Shown: positions 45,195-54,362 of the stretch, one piece after another
How positions within the stretch are numbered: the stretch's first letter is position 1
Layout: every line of letters begins with the position of its first letter
Source: Lancefieldella parvula DSM 20469
Lineage (GTDB): Bacteria > Actinomycetota > Coriobacteriia > Coriobacteriales > Atopobiaceae
Reading direction: 5' to 3'
NCBI RefSeq assembly: GCF_000024225.1
Contig: NC_013203.1
Span: 1,178,001 to 1,242,000, forward strand
Length of the DNA stretch: 64,000 bases
Notes under the pieces: model-generated
The model's input: the letters and a program-made list of their open reading frames with translations, nothing else
What the model was told of the DNA's origin: nothing
The model's database searches: none
Program-made: the position numbers and the translations under genes

Positions 45195-46190
45195 ATGAAG
45201 TTGGTAATTAAAAGATTTGGGCAGCTTACCGCTAAAGAGTTATATCAAATTCTTTCTTTAAGAGCTGAAACATTCATTGTTGACCAGCAAATTATGTACA
45301 ACGATCTTGATAACGTTGATCAAGTTTCTACCCATGTCTTTTATCAGGATACTGACTCAGTAGCTGCATATTTACGCATCATTGATGCAGAGCAGTCATA
45401 CAACTCTCCTCTTCTTGGACGTGTATGTGTCAACAACAAAGGCGTCGGCATTGGCTCAAAGCTATTGCACGATACCCTTGACTACCTGGCACAAGAAAGC
45501 GTTGCTTCCAAGGTATTAGTTGAGTCTCAACTCAAAGCTCAACCCTTCTATGAACGGGCTGGATTTACGCAGGCATCTTCTAAAGTGCTCGATCACTTTG
45601 GCGTCCTCCACCATCTACTCTCTTTTGACCTTGATGCATATCGTCAGACGAGAAACACGGTCAGCCTTGATGATGTTCACATTTCTATTCGACCGCTTGA
45701 AGCAGCTGACTTACGTACTCTGCAGAAGCTTAGCGTAGAGACATTTGTAGACACCTTTATTGACTCAAATACGGCAGATGATTTGGCAAGCTGCATTGAC
45801 ACGCTCTACAACACAGAAAAGCTTGCCCATGAGCTTGCTGCTAAACACTCGTATTTCTATTTTGTTGAAGTAGAAGACCAGATAGCTGGCTACATAAAAC
45901 TGAATACACGCTATAAGCAAACTGAGGGTCAGCGAGATGATTCACTTGAAATTGAGCGTCTATATATTCTTCCCCGCTACAAAGGCTTACATCTTGGATC
46001 AAAGCTCATGAAATTTGCCCTTGATCTAGCAAAAGATAAGGGCAAAAAACGCGTATGGTTGGGTGTTTGGGAACACAATGAACCTGCTAAGGCATTTTAT
46101 ACTCATTGGGGTTTCAAACGTTTTAGTCAGCATACCTTCCAGGTAGGAAGCGATCCTCAAACAGATGAACTGTGGGAACTAGAGCTGTAA
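45195..46190 (+). CDS. Two-domain GNAT acetyltransferase (ElaA-like + GNAT)
   Basis: 331 residues from ATG 45195 with GGGAGGG upstream. The first half (1-150) resembles ElaA: LYQILSLRAETFIVDQQ with a CoA motif around GVGIGSKLL. The second half (160-331) is a PaiA/RimI-like GNAT with IERLYILPRYKGLHLGSKLM and GFKRFSQHTFQVG. Fused tandem GNATs usually acetylate small amines or drugs, but the substrate is unknown. It lies between bceA and bceS on the opposite strand and converges with bceS, leaving nine bases between stops. Confidence 0.88.
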   Translation: MKLVIKRFGQLTAKELYQILSLRAETFIVDQQIMYNDLDNVDQVSTHVFYQDTDSVAAYLRIIDAEQSYNSPLLGRVCVNNKGVGIGSKLLHDTLDYLAQESVASKVLVESQLKAQPFYERAGFTQASSKVLDHFGVLHHLLSFDLDAYRQTRNTVSLDDVHISIRPLEAADLRTLQKLSVETFVDTFIDSNTADDLASCIDTLYNTEKLAHELAAKHSYFYFVEVEDQIAGYIKLNTRYKQTEGQRDDSLEIERLYILPRYKGLHLGSKLMKFALDLAKDKGKKRVWLGVWEHNEPAKAFYTHWGFKRFSQHTFQVGSDPQTDELWELEL

Positions 46191-46199
46191 GCTATGTGA

Positions 46200-47240
46200 T
46201 TAATGCAAATCGGTAAAGGACTGATTAAACGTAATAGAAAAGATTGAGCCTTTACCAACAGTACTGCTCACAGCAAGTTTAAGGCCCATCTTTTTACAGA
46301 GCTCATAACAAAGATAGAGACCCATGCCGGTAGATTTGGCGTACTTGCGTCCATTTTGACCGGTAAATCCCTTATCAAAAATACGAGAAAGATCCTCTTC
46401 AGGGATACCGATACCATTATCCTTAATAAAAAGAGTTGTCGAAGTGGTTCCCTCACGTGGTTCTGAGACGGACGTAGAAATCCAAACGTTCTTCTCGCCA
46501 GGTGCTAGCTCCGGATTTGAATACTTTGCTGCATTAACCAGAAGCTGTCGCAAAATAAACTCAAGCCACTTTGGATCAGCTTTTACCACATGATCCAAAT
46601 CATCAAAATGCGGAGAAACACCTGCATCAATAAAAACACGTGTATTGTTTTTAAGAGCATCTTTAACAATGAGCTGCAAGTTAACATCTCTAATAGAAAA
46701 ATCTCGATCCACAGATGCACTGCGCGCATAAAAGAGAGCCTGCTCTATCAGCGATTCAATTTTAGTTAGCTGCGTCTGTACATCGTCCATGGGCAAAGAA
46801 GGATTATTCTGAGCAACTAAATGAGCTGCAGCGATGGGTGTCTTGATTTCATGTACCCACATCTCAATATACTCGCGATATTCCTTTGATCGCATATGCT
46901 CATCAGCAAGCTTGTCCATCATAGACTTAGACATGCTTGAAAGCGCATCTCTAAAAAGTCTCTCCTCAAGCGTTGAAGGTTCGTCCAGCATAGTAGGAAC
47001 CAGGTAACTCTCTTTGTCAGTTGCTGCTAAATTATCAGCAAGCTGCTGGTAAAACCAACGACGATGAAAATAATCAGCAAGAAGTGCAGCCGCTCCTATT
47101 ACCCATAAAACCAAAATACAGTAAGCAATAGCAAACACGTTAAGTCCGATGCCTTTAAGCATAAAGCCAATTAACGTGCTGCTTACTATGAGCGCAAGAA
47201 AGAAAATAGTTCGATTTTTTAAATACTTAAGAAGCGACAT
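46200..47240 (-). CDS. BceS-type intramembrane-sensing histidine kinase
   Basis: 346 residues. Two close N-terminal transmembrane helices (about 10-28 and 34-55) with almost no external loop define the intramembrane-sensing class, which is normally controlled by the BceAB transporter. The phosphoacceptor is His130 in EMWVHEIKTPIAAAHL. The ATPase domain has QLLVNAAKYS, DNGIGIP and STGMGLYLCYEL. It follows bceR after six bases. Confidence 0.93.
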   Translation of the reverse strand: MSLLKYLKNRTIFFLALIVSSTLIGFMLKGIGLNVFAIAYCILVLWVIGAAALLADYFHRRWFYQQLADNLAATDKESYLVPTMLDEPSTLEERLFRDALSSMSKSMMDKLADEHMRSKEYREYIEMWVHEIKTPIAAAHLVAQNNPSLPMDDVQTQLTKIESLIEQALFYARSASVDRDFSIRDVNLQLIVKDALKNNTRVFIDAGVSPHFDDLDHVVKADPKWLEFILRQLLVNAAKYSNPELAPGEKNVWISTSVSEPREGTTSTTLFIKDNGIGIPEEDLSRIFDKGFTGQNGRKYAKSTGMGLYLCYELCKKMGLKLAVSSTVGKGSIFSITFNQSFTDLH

Positions 47241-47246
47241 AAAAAC

Positions 47247-47918
47247 CTACTCGATAACATAGCCAAGTCCGCGGCGCGTCATAACAAAATCTTCAACGCC
47301 AATGCTTGCCAAAGTATTTCTGAGGTGGCTGATGTTTACTGTCAGCGTATTATCATCAACAAACTCATCCGATTGCCACAGCTCTTCTTGAATTCTCTGG
47401 CGAGAAACAACTGTCCCTGCATTTTGCATCAAAAGGGAAAGTATTCTGAGCTCGTTTTTGGTTAGCTCAACACTCTTCTGATTTGCAGAAACCTTGCATG
47501 AAGAAGAATCAAGCGTTACACCTGCATGTGAAAGTTGTGCTCCTGTTGTAACATCGCTATTTGTGCGCCTCAGTACTGAAGTAATATGCATGAGCAAAAT
47601 CTGTGTGTTATAAGGCTTGGCAATAAAATCATCCGCCCCTAACGAGAGCACCATAAGCTCATCAAGATCAGTATTTCTACTAGTAACAACAATAATAGGA
47701 ACGTTTGAGAGCTGTCGTACTTCTCGACAAATCTGCTGTCCGTCAATACCAGGAAGGTTTAAGTCCAAAAGAACCAAATCTGGGTGAGCAGCAATAATCT
47801 GCTGAGGAACTGCTTCAAAAGACGTGAGCGCTTGAGCCTCAAAGCCATTTCTTTGTAGCAACAGTACCAACTCTTGCTGAATCTGATGATCATCTTCTAC
47901 AACTAAGATTTTTGTCAT
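47247..47918 (-). CDS. BceR-type OmpR-family response regulator
   Basis: 223 residues from ATG 47918 behind GGGGTGAG. Receiver acidic pocket EDD at 9-11, phosphoacceptor Asp52 in VLLDLNLPGIDG, Lys in FIAKPY. C-terminal winged helix with ELTKNELRILSLLMQNAG and RRGLGYVIE. It should activate bceAB through the direct repeat at 45121-45138. The regulatory pair is separated from bceAB by the opposite-strand GNAT gene, which is not the usual contiguous Bce order. Confidence 0.93.
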   Translation of the reverse strand: MTKILVVEDDHQIQQELVLLLQRNGFEAQALTSFEAVPQQIIAAHPDLVLLDLNLPGIDGQQICREVRQLSNVPIIVVTSRNTDLDELMVLSLGADDFIAKPYNTQILLMHITSVLRRTNSDVTTGAQLSHAGVTLDSSSCKVSANQKSVELTKNELRILSLLMQNAGTVVSRQRIQEELWQSDEFVDDNTLTVNISHLRNTLASIGVEDFVMTRRGLGYVIE

Positions 47919-47939
47919 ACACACTCACCCCTTACTACT

Positions 47940-48959
47940 CTACGCAAGCCCTACAAAGTGCTGGGCGTTTTCCCAGAGTATGGTATACGTCTTCTCTTTT
48001 GGAATATCAAGTTGCTGCCAACGAAGCTCCGCCAAACGCTCGACCGTATGCACAACCATCGCTGGTGTGCACTCCCCTCCACGCAAAGGCTCTGGAGCCA
48101 TGTAGGGAAAGTCAGTCTCTGAGAGCAATTGTGCCTCTGGACAGGAAATCATTGCCGCTCGAATATCATCTGAGCGCTTAAAAGTTGCTGCACCACCGAA
48201 GGCTACGAAGCATCCAAGGTCTGCAAAAGGCTTCATTACCTCCGGACCGTCGGTGTAGCAATGCAGGTCACAGCCTGCCTTAGGCACGCCCATACGGTTT
48301 AATATTTCAAGCGCCAAATCATGAGCGTGCGTGTCATCAGCACCGTCACGCAAATGCAACTCAACACGTTGATTGTACTCGTGTGCAATGGAGAGCTGTC
48401 GCTCAAAGACCTTACGCTGGACCTCTTCTGAAACCTCACAGTATGGTCCAAAATCAAGACCAATTTCTCCCACACCAACACAAAGAGGATGCTCAAGAAG
48501 TTCAAACAAGCGCTGTTCAGCCTCTTGGTTATAATCTGGCGCGCTATAAGGATGTGCACCAACCATAAAATACGTATGCTCAAACAAATACTCTGCAGGT
48601 AGATCACAGGATACACAAAGATCTGCTGCAGCTAGTTTTATTAAAGCTTGGCGAGCCTCACTAAGCGTAGACTCAAACCATCCTTTAAAGGTGGTAATAT
48701 CTGCCCACTTACGAGGAAACTCCGCAGCAATATCTACCGGCGCAATAAGCATACGAACGCCCGCTGCGGCAGCACGTGCAAGAGACTCTGCAGCATTGTG
48801 CTCATGCAGACTACCTAAATGGCCATGAGTATCGGCAACAGGAGCCAAAACACGCGGTGCTGAACGAGGCGTGCCGTAAATATCGTGGAATAGTTGACCG
48901 TCAGAAAAAGAAAGTGCTTCCACTTCTTCTGCTGGTAGATGATGCTTTTTCTTACTCAC
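47940..48959 (-). CDS. tatD: TatD-family metal-dependent hydrolase
   Basis: 339 residues, longer than the usual 260 because of a 40-residue N-terminal extension. It starts at GTG 48959, overlapping ksgA by 8 bp with GGAG at spacing 7. Metal ligands are in ADTHGHLG (family DxHxH), GVGEIGLDFG, VELHLRD, LHCYTDG and SETDFPYMAPEP. The family acts on DNA ends or D-aminoacyl-tRNA. Location next to ksgA and metG is the conserved neighbourhood. Confidence 0.92.
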   Translation of the reverse strand: MSKKKHHLPAEEVEALSFSDGQLFHDIYGTPRSAPRVLAPVADTHGHLGSLHEHNAAESLARAAAAGVRMLIAPVDIAAEFPRKWADITTFKGWFESTLSEARQALIKLAAADLCVSCDLPAEYLFEHTYFMVGAHPYSAPDYNQEAEQRLFELLEHPLCVGVGEIGLDFGPYCEVSEEVQRKVFERQLSIAHEYNQRVELHLRDGADDTHAHDLALEILNRMGVPKAGCDLHCYTDGPEVMKPFADLGCFVAFGGAATFKRSDDIRAAMISCPEAQLLSETDFPYMAPEPLRGGECTPAMVVHTVERLAELRWQQLDIPKEKTYTILWENAQHFVGLA

Positions 48960-49896
48960 TCAAAGGCTCCAAAGCAGCTGCAAGACAAATAAAATCTTGG
49001 CTGGTCAAAACTTCTGCACGCGCCGTAGGCGCAATTCCTGTGGCGAGAAACGCCTGGTCTAGCTTGTCTTTATCAAAGCCAGACGCACTCATTGAATTAC
49101 GAATGGTCTTTCTACGCTGAGCAAAGGCAGCGTCAATAACCCTCATGGCATGCAAGAGCTCTTCTTCTGAAAGAAACTCAGAAGTCAATGGGTTTCTCGC
49201 CTCCGTGCGATCAAGACGAACTACGGCAGAGTTAACGCGTGGTGGCGGCATAAAGTTGCCGGGACCCACTTCAAACCTACCGGTAACCTGCGCGAATAAA
49301 GACAACTTTGCAGTATAGGCGCCATATGCCTTGGTAGAAGGCTTAGCGGCAATTCTATCGGCCACCTCAGCCTGCACCATGACTACCGCTCGCTCAAGCG
49401 AAGGAAGTTCCTGAAAGAACTTAAGAATCAGCGTTGCTGCCACCTGATACGGAAGATTGGACACAAACTTAGTTGGCATCGGGGTAACCGGGATCGCACT
49501 CTGGGCAACAGCTGGAAGGACTCCGTAAGCTTCAGCAAGCTTCTGCGACGTGATTGCCAGCGCATCGCCCATAACCAGTACAAACGAGTCTGGATGCGGT
49601 TCCTTGCAGGTTACGTCTAAGACTTGCTCAAGCTCAGGGTCTGCCTCAAGCGAGCAGACCGCAAGAGCGTTGTCGAGCAAGGCCACCGTGAGGGTACCCA
49701 AACCGGGTCCAACCTCGACGACCACATCGGTAGGCCGAACCTCTGCAAGCTGAACGATTTTCTCGATAATGTGGTCTTGCACTAGGAAATTTTGGCCCAG
49801 TCTATATTTAGTGGCGAGGCCAAAACGTTCTAGCGTTTCTTTAGTGGCTCTCTGATTAGCAAGCCACGATGTCTGATGCGATGCGTGCTCCGACAC
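48952..49896 (-). CDS. ksgA: 16S rRNA dimethyladenosine methyltransferase
   Basis: 314 residues, probable GTG start 49896, two bases after the metG stop. SAM motif VVEVGPGLGTLTVALL, catalytic FVSNLPYQVAA and the substrate motif GQNFLVQDHI identify KsgA/RsmA, which dimethylates two adjacent adenines in helix 45 of 16S rRNA. No strong ribosome site is visible, so translation is probably coupled to metG. Confidence 0.95.
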   Translation of the reverse strand: MSEHASHQTSWLANQRATKETLERFGLATKYRLGQNFLVQDHIIEKIVQLAEVRPTDVVVEVGPGLGTLTVALLDNALAVCSLEADPELEQVLDVTCKEPHPDSFVLVMGDALAITSQKLAEAYGVLPAVAQSAIPVTPMPTKFVSNLPYQVAATLILKFFQELPSLERAVVMVQAEVADRIAAKPSTKAYGAYTAKLSLFAQVTGRFEVGPGNFMPPPRVNSAVVRLDRTEARNPLTSEFLSEEELLHAMRVIDAAFAQRRKTIRNSMSASGFDKDKLDQAFLATGIAPTARAEVLTSQDFICLAAALEPLSE

Positions 49897-49898
49897 GA

Positions 49899-51509
49899 TT
49901 ACTTGCTTGCAAGACGTGGGAACAGAGCGTCTCCCTTAGAAACGGCCAAGCCACCCTGAAGCCTGCCCCATGTGCACTCGCTACGGGCATCGGTAGAGTT
50001 AATCTCTACCTCATCAAGGCTCATACGGCGCAAAACCTCTGTAGATGTGGTAGGCATGAATGGCATAAACAGGTGTGCACAAATGCGGATAGACTCAAGC
50101 AGTGTATAGATAATCTCTGCAAGTTCTGCTGCGCGCTCGGGGTCTTTTGCCACTGTCCAAGGAGCGGCATCCTCAATGTAGTGGTTAGCTGCGTGGACAA
50201 GCTCCATAATGATGTTCTTGGCGCCTACGTAGTCCATCTTCTCCATGCAAGTGGCATAGCGATCATAGATGCCCTCAGCCAGCTTGCGCAGCGGATGGTC
50301 TGCAGCAACAGAAGAACCATCAAAGGTTGGAGTGACACCCTCAAAGTACTTATCGCTCATATTAAGGGCGCGAGAAACCAAATTACCCCAGCTATTTGCC
50401 AGGTCAGCGTTATAGACCTGCTCCATGCGCTCAAAGGAAATGCCAGAGTCCTCGCCAGGGGTGACATCGGTCATGAAGTAATAGCGATAGCCCTCAACGC
50501 CAAGCAAATCCAAAACATCCTTAGGTGCAATGGCGTTTCCGCGAGACTTGCTCATCTTCTCAACAACGCCGGTCTCAGAATTACGAACGTTCAAGAAGCC
50601 GTGAGCAAAGATGTGCTCAGGAACAGCCTCGCCAAGGGCCATAAGCATTGCAGGCCAAATGACGCAGTGAAAACGAATGATGTCTTTGCCAACAACGTGC
50701 ATCTGAGCTGGCCAGAAACGCTTTCTCATAGCAGCAGCCTCTGGACTATCATCACCGTAGCCAACAGCGGTGTAATAGTTGAGAAGAGCATCAAACCAGA
50801 CGTAGGTTACGTGAGACTCATCAAAAGGAACTGGAATACCCCAGTCAAAGCTGGTACGAGATACAGAAATATCCTGAAGACCAGACTCAACAAAGCTACG
50901 GACCTCGTTTGCACGGAAGTCTGGCTCAATGAAATCTGGGTGCTCAGCATACAGCTCAAGCAACTTGTCCTGGAATGCAGAAAGCTTGAAGAACCAAGAC
51001 TCTTCTGAGACGCGCTCAAGCTCACGATGACAATCTGGGCAAAGGTGTGCACCCTTGCAACCAGCCTCTTCGTCTGCCTTTTCTACCTGGGTCTCGGTGA
51101 AAAAAGTCTCCTCATGTATGCAGTACCAGCCATCATAGGATCCCTTATAGATGAAGCCAGCCTCACGCATGCGCTCCCACAGATACTGGACAGCCTTTAC
51201 ATGGCGCTCATCGGTAGTACGGATAAAGTCATCATATGAAATGTTGAGCTCTTCATAAAGTCCCTTGAAAAAAGGAACCTGGGAATCACACCATGCCTGT
51301 GGAGACAAGCCGTGATCAGCTGCAGCAAGAGCGACCTTCTCGCCATGCTCGTCCATACCAGTAAGGAAAAAAACATCGTAACCAGCGGCACGCCTAAAGC
51401 GAGCCTGGATATCGCAAAGCAGGGTGCAGTACGCAGTTCCCAGGTGTGGCTTTGCGTTGACGTAATAAATTGGGGTGGTAATAAAGTATGACGGCTTAGC
51501 CTCGGGCAT
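49899..51509 (-). CDS. metG: Methionyl-tRNA synthetase
   Basis: 536 residues; AAAGGGAG precedes ATG 51509. Class I synthetase with the HIGH-like PHLGTAY near residue 21, a Cys-rich zinc knuckle (CKGAHLCPDCHREL, about 148-162), KMSKS motif in EKMSKSRGNAI and a helical anticodon-binding domain. The optional C-terminal EMAPII dimerisation domain is absent, so it is a short form. First gene of metG-ksgA-tatD. Confidence 0.96.
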   Translation of the reverse strand: MPEAKPSYFITTPIYYVNAKPHLGTAYCTLLCDIQARFRRAAGYDVFFLTGMDEHGEKVALAAADHGLSPQAWCDSQVPFFKGLYEELNISYDDFIRTTDERHVKAVQYLWERMREAGFIYKGSYDGWYCIHEETFFTETQVEKADEEAGCKGAHLCPDCHRELERVSEESWFFKLSAFQDKLLELYAEHPDFIEPDFRANEVRSFVESGLQDISVSRTSFDWGIPVPFDESHVTYVWFDALLNYYTAVGYGDDSPEAAAMRKRFWPAQMHVVGKDIIRFHCVIWPAMLMALGEAVPEHIFAHGFLNVRNSETGVVEKMSKSRGNAIAPKDVLDLLGVEGYRYYFMTDVTPGEDSGISFERMEQVYNADLANSWGNLVSRALNMSDKYFEGVTPTFDGSSVAADHPLRKLAEGIYDRYATCMEKMDYVGAKNIIMELVHAANHYIEDAAPWTVAKDPERAAELAEIIYTLLESIRICAHLFMPFMPTTSTEVLRRMSLDEVEINSTDARSECTWGRLQGGLAVSKGDALFPRLASK

Positions 51510-51640
51510 AATGACTCCCTTTGTGTAAGTTGCAATAGCTTATTTATTGTAACAGTTAAATATCTACACGCAGTTCATACTAGAATGATGGCCTTAGCTC
51601 AATTTGGTCAACAAAACTGGTACAAGACCTTTGCGAACGC

Positions 51641-51769
51641 ATGTGGACAATCGACGACATGGAGTGTATGTTAGATTTGATTTGTGATATAGATACGGGA
51701 AGTAATGAATTTGTCTTTATTGCTTTTATTGCAACACTTCCCCTTAAAGATGGACAAGATGAGCAATGA
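51641..51769 (+). CDS. Small hypothetical ORF, unrecognised
   Basis: 42 codons from ATG 51641, too short for routine calling. Its stop overlaps the next ORF's start as ATGA, which suggests real translation coupling. The central part (CMLDLICDIDTGSNEF) faintly recalls the helix of colicin E-type immunity proteins, but the rest of that fold is absent, so it would at best be a truncated relative. The frame stays open upstream to 51584 with no other good start and no clear ribosome site. It may be a decayed gene. Confidence 0.4.
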   Translation: MWTIDDMECMLDLICDIDTGSNEFVFIAFIATLPLKDGQDEQ

Positions 51770-52107
51770 ATCCTGATGTACTAAAATCATCCATCGGCAG
51801 CATGATCGGAGGAGTTTGTTTTCTCGTTGTTGGATTATGGATGGTAAAGACGGGTAGTCCCATCTTGATTCACAACTACCATATTGCCCAGATTCCAAGG
51901 AATAGGATTCCCTATGTTGCAAAATTAATTGGATTTGGACTAGCGGCAGCGGGAGTCGGCCTTGTCCTCGCAGGTATCATAGCTTTCATGTTCAAAATTC
52001 CAGTGTCGGCGTCAGAATCTTTTGCTCTGCCGCTCGTCTTGATTTTTTTCGGTATTAGCATCTCCTTGCTTACGGTCATAATATTCACATTTCAACCGTG
52101 GTCGTAA
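51766..52107 (+). CDS. Hypothetical small membrane protein
   Basis: 113 residues. Three hydrophobic segments (about 9-28, 51-76 and 84-107) with a short polar loop (GSPILIHNYHIAQIPRNR) between the first two. The loop-helix arrangement is reminiscent of DUF3784-like small membrane proteins, but I do not recognise the family with confidence. It overlaps the preceding 42-codon ORF by 4 bp. It is the only complete plus-strand gene between 46.2 and 64 kb, in a patch flanked by conserved minus-strand housekeeping genes, which suggests an acquired or degenerating insert. Confidence 0.55.
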   Translation: MNPDVLKSSIGSMIGGVCFLVVGLWMVKTGSPILIHNYHIAQIPRNRIPYVAKLIGFGLAAAGVGLVLAGIIAFMFKIPVSASESFALPLVLIFFGISISLLTVIIFTFQPWS

Positions 52108-52324
52108 TGAATTTCTTCCCCGTAAAGTCTCTGAAACATGCTAAGAAAAGCACTAAATTTAAGGTAAGTTACCACCGAACATTTCATTTACCGATGTATG
52201 AAACACTGAGATAAGAGAGATTCTTATATCTCTTCGATTGGGTTTTGATTACAAAGTTGTAGACTTTTGTGATCTTGTTCTCAGACTCATCCAAAGTAGT
52301 ATTCGAATCCTACAAGAAACACTT

Positions 52325-53230
52325 TTACTGCATCTTTATAGGCATACTGAAACTATTTGCCTCATGAGTAAGAATTGCCTGGTATGCCTCATCACGCGCA
52401 ATACCAAACTTCTGAACAAGCTCCTTGGCCAGTGCTGATTTTCTAATGCCAGCAGCAAGACCCGCCTGGATAGCATCTTCGAGCGAGAGCTGAGACTCGC
52501 CCGCTGCCTGCGATGATGCAGAGGAAAGCTCTTCTTCTGTGGGGGCTGCAATGACCAGAACACACTCGCCTTTGAGGTTTTCTTTTGCAGCAAGTGCCTT
52601 AACAAGGCGAGAAGCCACATCGCGCACCACTTCTTCGTGAAGCTTGGTGAGCTCTCTAACAAGAGCCACCTGCCTAGTTGGGAACACCTCGGCTATAGCT
52701 TCAACAGTTGCAAGCACCCTAAACGGAGATTCATACAACACAATGGTGCCAGGAATTGCTGCAAGTTGCTGCAAACGCTGTACAATCTGTCCGTGCTTTC
52801 TGGGCAAAAAGCCTTCAAAGAAGAAATGTTCACTCGCCAGGCCCGATGCAACAAGTGCACAAGTTACCGCAGAAGGACCCGGAATAACCTCCGTTGCAAG
52901 ACCTTCTGAAAGCGCCGCATCAACCAAATGCTGACCTGGATCGGAAATACCCGGCATACCTGCATCTGACACAAATGCAACACGCTGGCCAACGCGAATC
53001 CTCTCAAGCGTTGGTTCAATTTGCGATTCAATAATATTTTGATCACAGCGCTGCAATGGCACGTGAATGTCAAATGCCGAGAGAAGCTTTGAGGTTACAC
53101 GCGTGTCCTCACATAAAATGACATCTGCTGCTGCAAGCGTTTTTTTAACGCGCGGTGACGTATCCGAAAGGTTACCAATAGGCGTGCCCACAATAGACAG
53201 TTTACCTGCTGAAAGAGTAGATTCTGTCAT
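52325..53230 (-). CDS. rsmI: 16S rRNA 2'-O-ribose methyltransferase RsmI
   Basis: 301 residues. Tetrapyrrole-methylase fold with VGTPIGNLSD, ILCEDTRVT, FVSDAGMPGISDPG and VLYESPFR, which define RsmI (methylates C1402 of 16S rRNA). A less conserved C-terminal 70 residues carries the small helical domain. ATG 53230 overlaps the GH5-like gene stop as TAATG. Confidence 0.95.
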   Translation of the reverse strand: MTESTLSAGKLSIVGTPIGNLSDTSPRVKKTLAAADVILCEDTRVTSKLLSAFDIHVPLQRCDQNIIESQIEPTLERIRVGQRVAFVSDAGMPGISDPGQHLVDAALSEGLATEVIPGPSAVTCALVASGLASEHFFFEGFLPRKHGQIVQRLQQLAAIPGTIVLYESPFRVLATVEAIAEVFPTRQVALVRELTKLHEEVVRDVASRLVKALAAKENLKGECVLVIAAPTEEELSSASSQAAGESQLSLEDAIQAGLAAGIRKSALAKELVQKFGIARDEAYQAILTHEANSFSMPIKMQ

Positions 53231-54270
53231 TACTCGAGCATTCCCCTCTCAAACGTTGCCAGTGCAACGCGCGCGTCCCATGCTGCCAAAAATGCAGAGG
53301 TCTTCCAGGTCTGGAAGAACCATGCAGGACACGTATTGTACACTTTAAGCTGGCCAGAGGTGTAAATACGCTCAAGAGCAATTCTTCCTTCTGCAGTCAT
53401 AGCGCCGTTGATGTTTGGTAGTGATGCAGACCACTTGCCTACCATTACGGGTAGACCTCCTGATGCAGAAGTTTTCAAATACGCTTCGTTTTTATCAATG
53501 AGCTGCTGTACCCCACGAGGACCTGAACAATCAATTCCCTCACAAGGCTTATCAAGATGAGCATCAAGCCAAACATTTTGATACGACTGCTGACTCATAA
53601 AACGCCTAAATCCCTGAGGCCAACCACCATCCGGGAGAATAACCACAGGTTCTTCTCCTGCCACAGATCTAATAGCCTCATAAGCACGGCGATAATAGTT
53701 TCTAAGTAAATGACCAGGAATACCATCAGTTAGCTTAAAACCCTTGCGCACGCGAGGTTTAACCTCATCAGCTACTTCAATGCCATAAAAACCGCTACGA
53801 TGGGCATAATGAAGGGCAAGTTTATGAAGAATAGAAAGCGACTTTTCTCCAGAAATTCTGGTACGTGGAGCACCACCTGGCTGATCGTCCAAACCATCAG
53901 GTAATCCTGGATTTACTGCCAGTACAAAAATAACATGCAAACCAAGCTCTTCTGCCCATTCAAGAGCCTTATCAAGCTCAGCAATACAGCTTACATATGG
54001 TGTATCAGCGGCTTCTTCGTCAAAAACATACCAAGGCACAGAAATTCTCGCCGCATTAAAACCGCGAGCGGCAATGCTCACAAAGTCAGAGCTCTGAATA
54101 AATGAAGAACGATGCGCTTTAACAAGATTATGGTAGGCTTCAACACCTAATGCTTTAATGAGCTGAGCCTCATCAACACAGCCTGTACGCGCAAATGGCT
54201 CGGGAGTTACCCACGGTTCAAACGTAAGCCAACCGGTTAAATTGACACCTCGCAATGTTCCGTGAGCCAT
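53230..54270 (-). CDS. GH5 (exo-1,3-glucanase-like) protein with altered catalytic site
   Basis: 346 residues from ATG 54270, GAGGTGG upstream; the TTG at 54288 is rejected. RGVNLTGWLTFEPWVTPEPF and GFNAARISVPWYVF closely follow the fold of fungal-type exo-beta-1,3-glucanases of GH5. The acid/base region reads GIEVADEVKP (Glu169 retained where the family has NEP). The nucleophile segment reads VGKWSAS where active enzymes have VGEWSA, so position 279 is Lys (AAG at 53436-53434). It is probably not a retaining hydrolase. No signal peptide is present. It is co-transcribed with rsmI. Confidence 0.82.
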   Translation of the reverse strand: MAHGTLRGVNLTGWLTFEPWVTPEPFARTGCVDEAQLIKALGVEAYHNLVKAHRSSFIQSSDFVSIAARGFNAARISVPWYVFDEEAADTPYVSCIAELDKALEWAEELGLHVIFVLAVNPGLPDGLDDQPGGAPRTRISGEKSLSILHKLALHYAHRSGFYGIEVADEVKPRVRKGFKLTDGIPGHLLRNYYRRAYEAIRSVAGEEPVVILPDGGWPQGFRRFMSQQSYQNVWLDAHLDKPCEGIDCSGPRGVQQLIDKNEAYLKTSASGGLPVMVGKWSASLPNINGAMTAEGRIALERIYTSGQLKVYNTCPAWFFQTWKTSAFLAAWDARVALATFERGMLE

Positions 54271-54362
54271 GAAATTCCACCTCGCCAAAAGATAAAACCT
54301 CTACATACGTAGAGTATACCCATCGAGGTTATGTTGCTCACACAAGCTTCAAAAACAACAGG

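Noticed and set aside
49869-51008. 379-codon open frame opposite metG
   Set aside because: Antisense to a clearly conserved synthetase, no ribosome site and no recognisable domains; a by-product of codon bias.
51587-51606. tRNA-like start GGCCTTAGCTCAATTTGGT
   Set aside because: It matches the D-arm consensus but has no pairing D-stem strand, anticodon arm or T-loop downstream.
52296-52316. T-arm-like GTAGTATTCGAATCCTAC
   Set aside because: The five-base T stem does not pair correctly and no other tRNA parts are near; an old attachment site cannot be shown.
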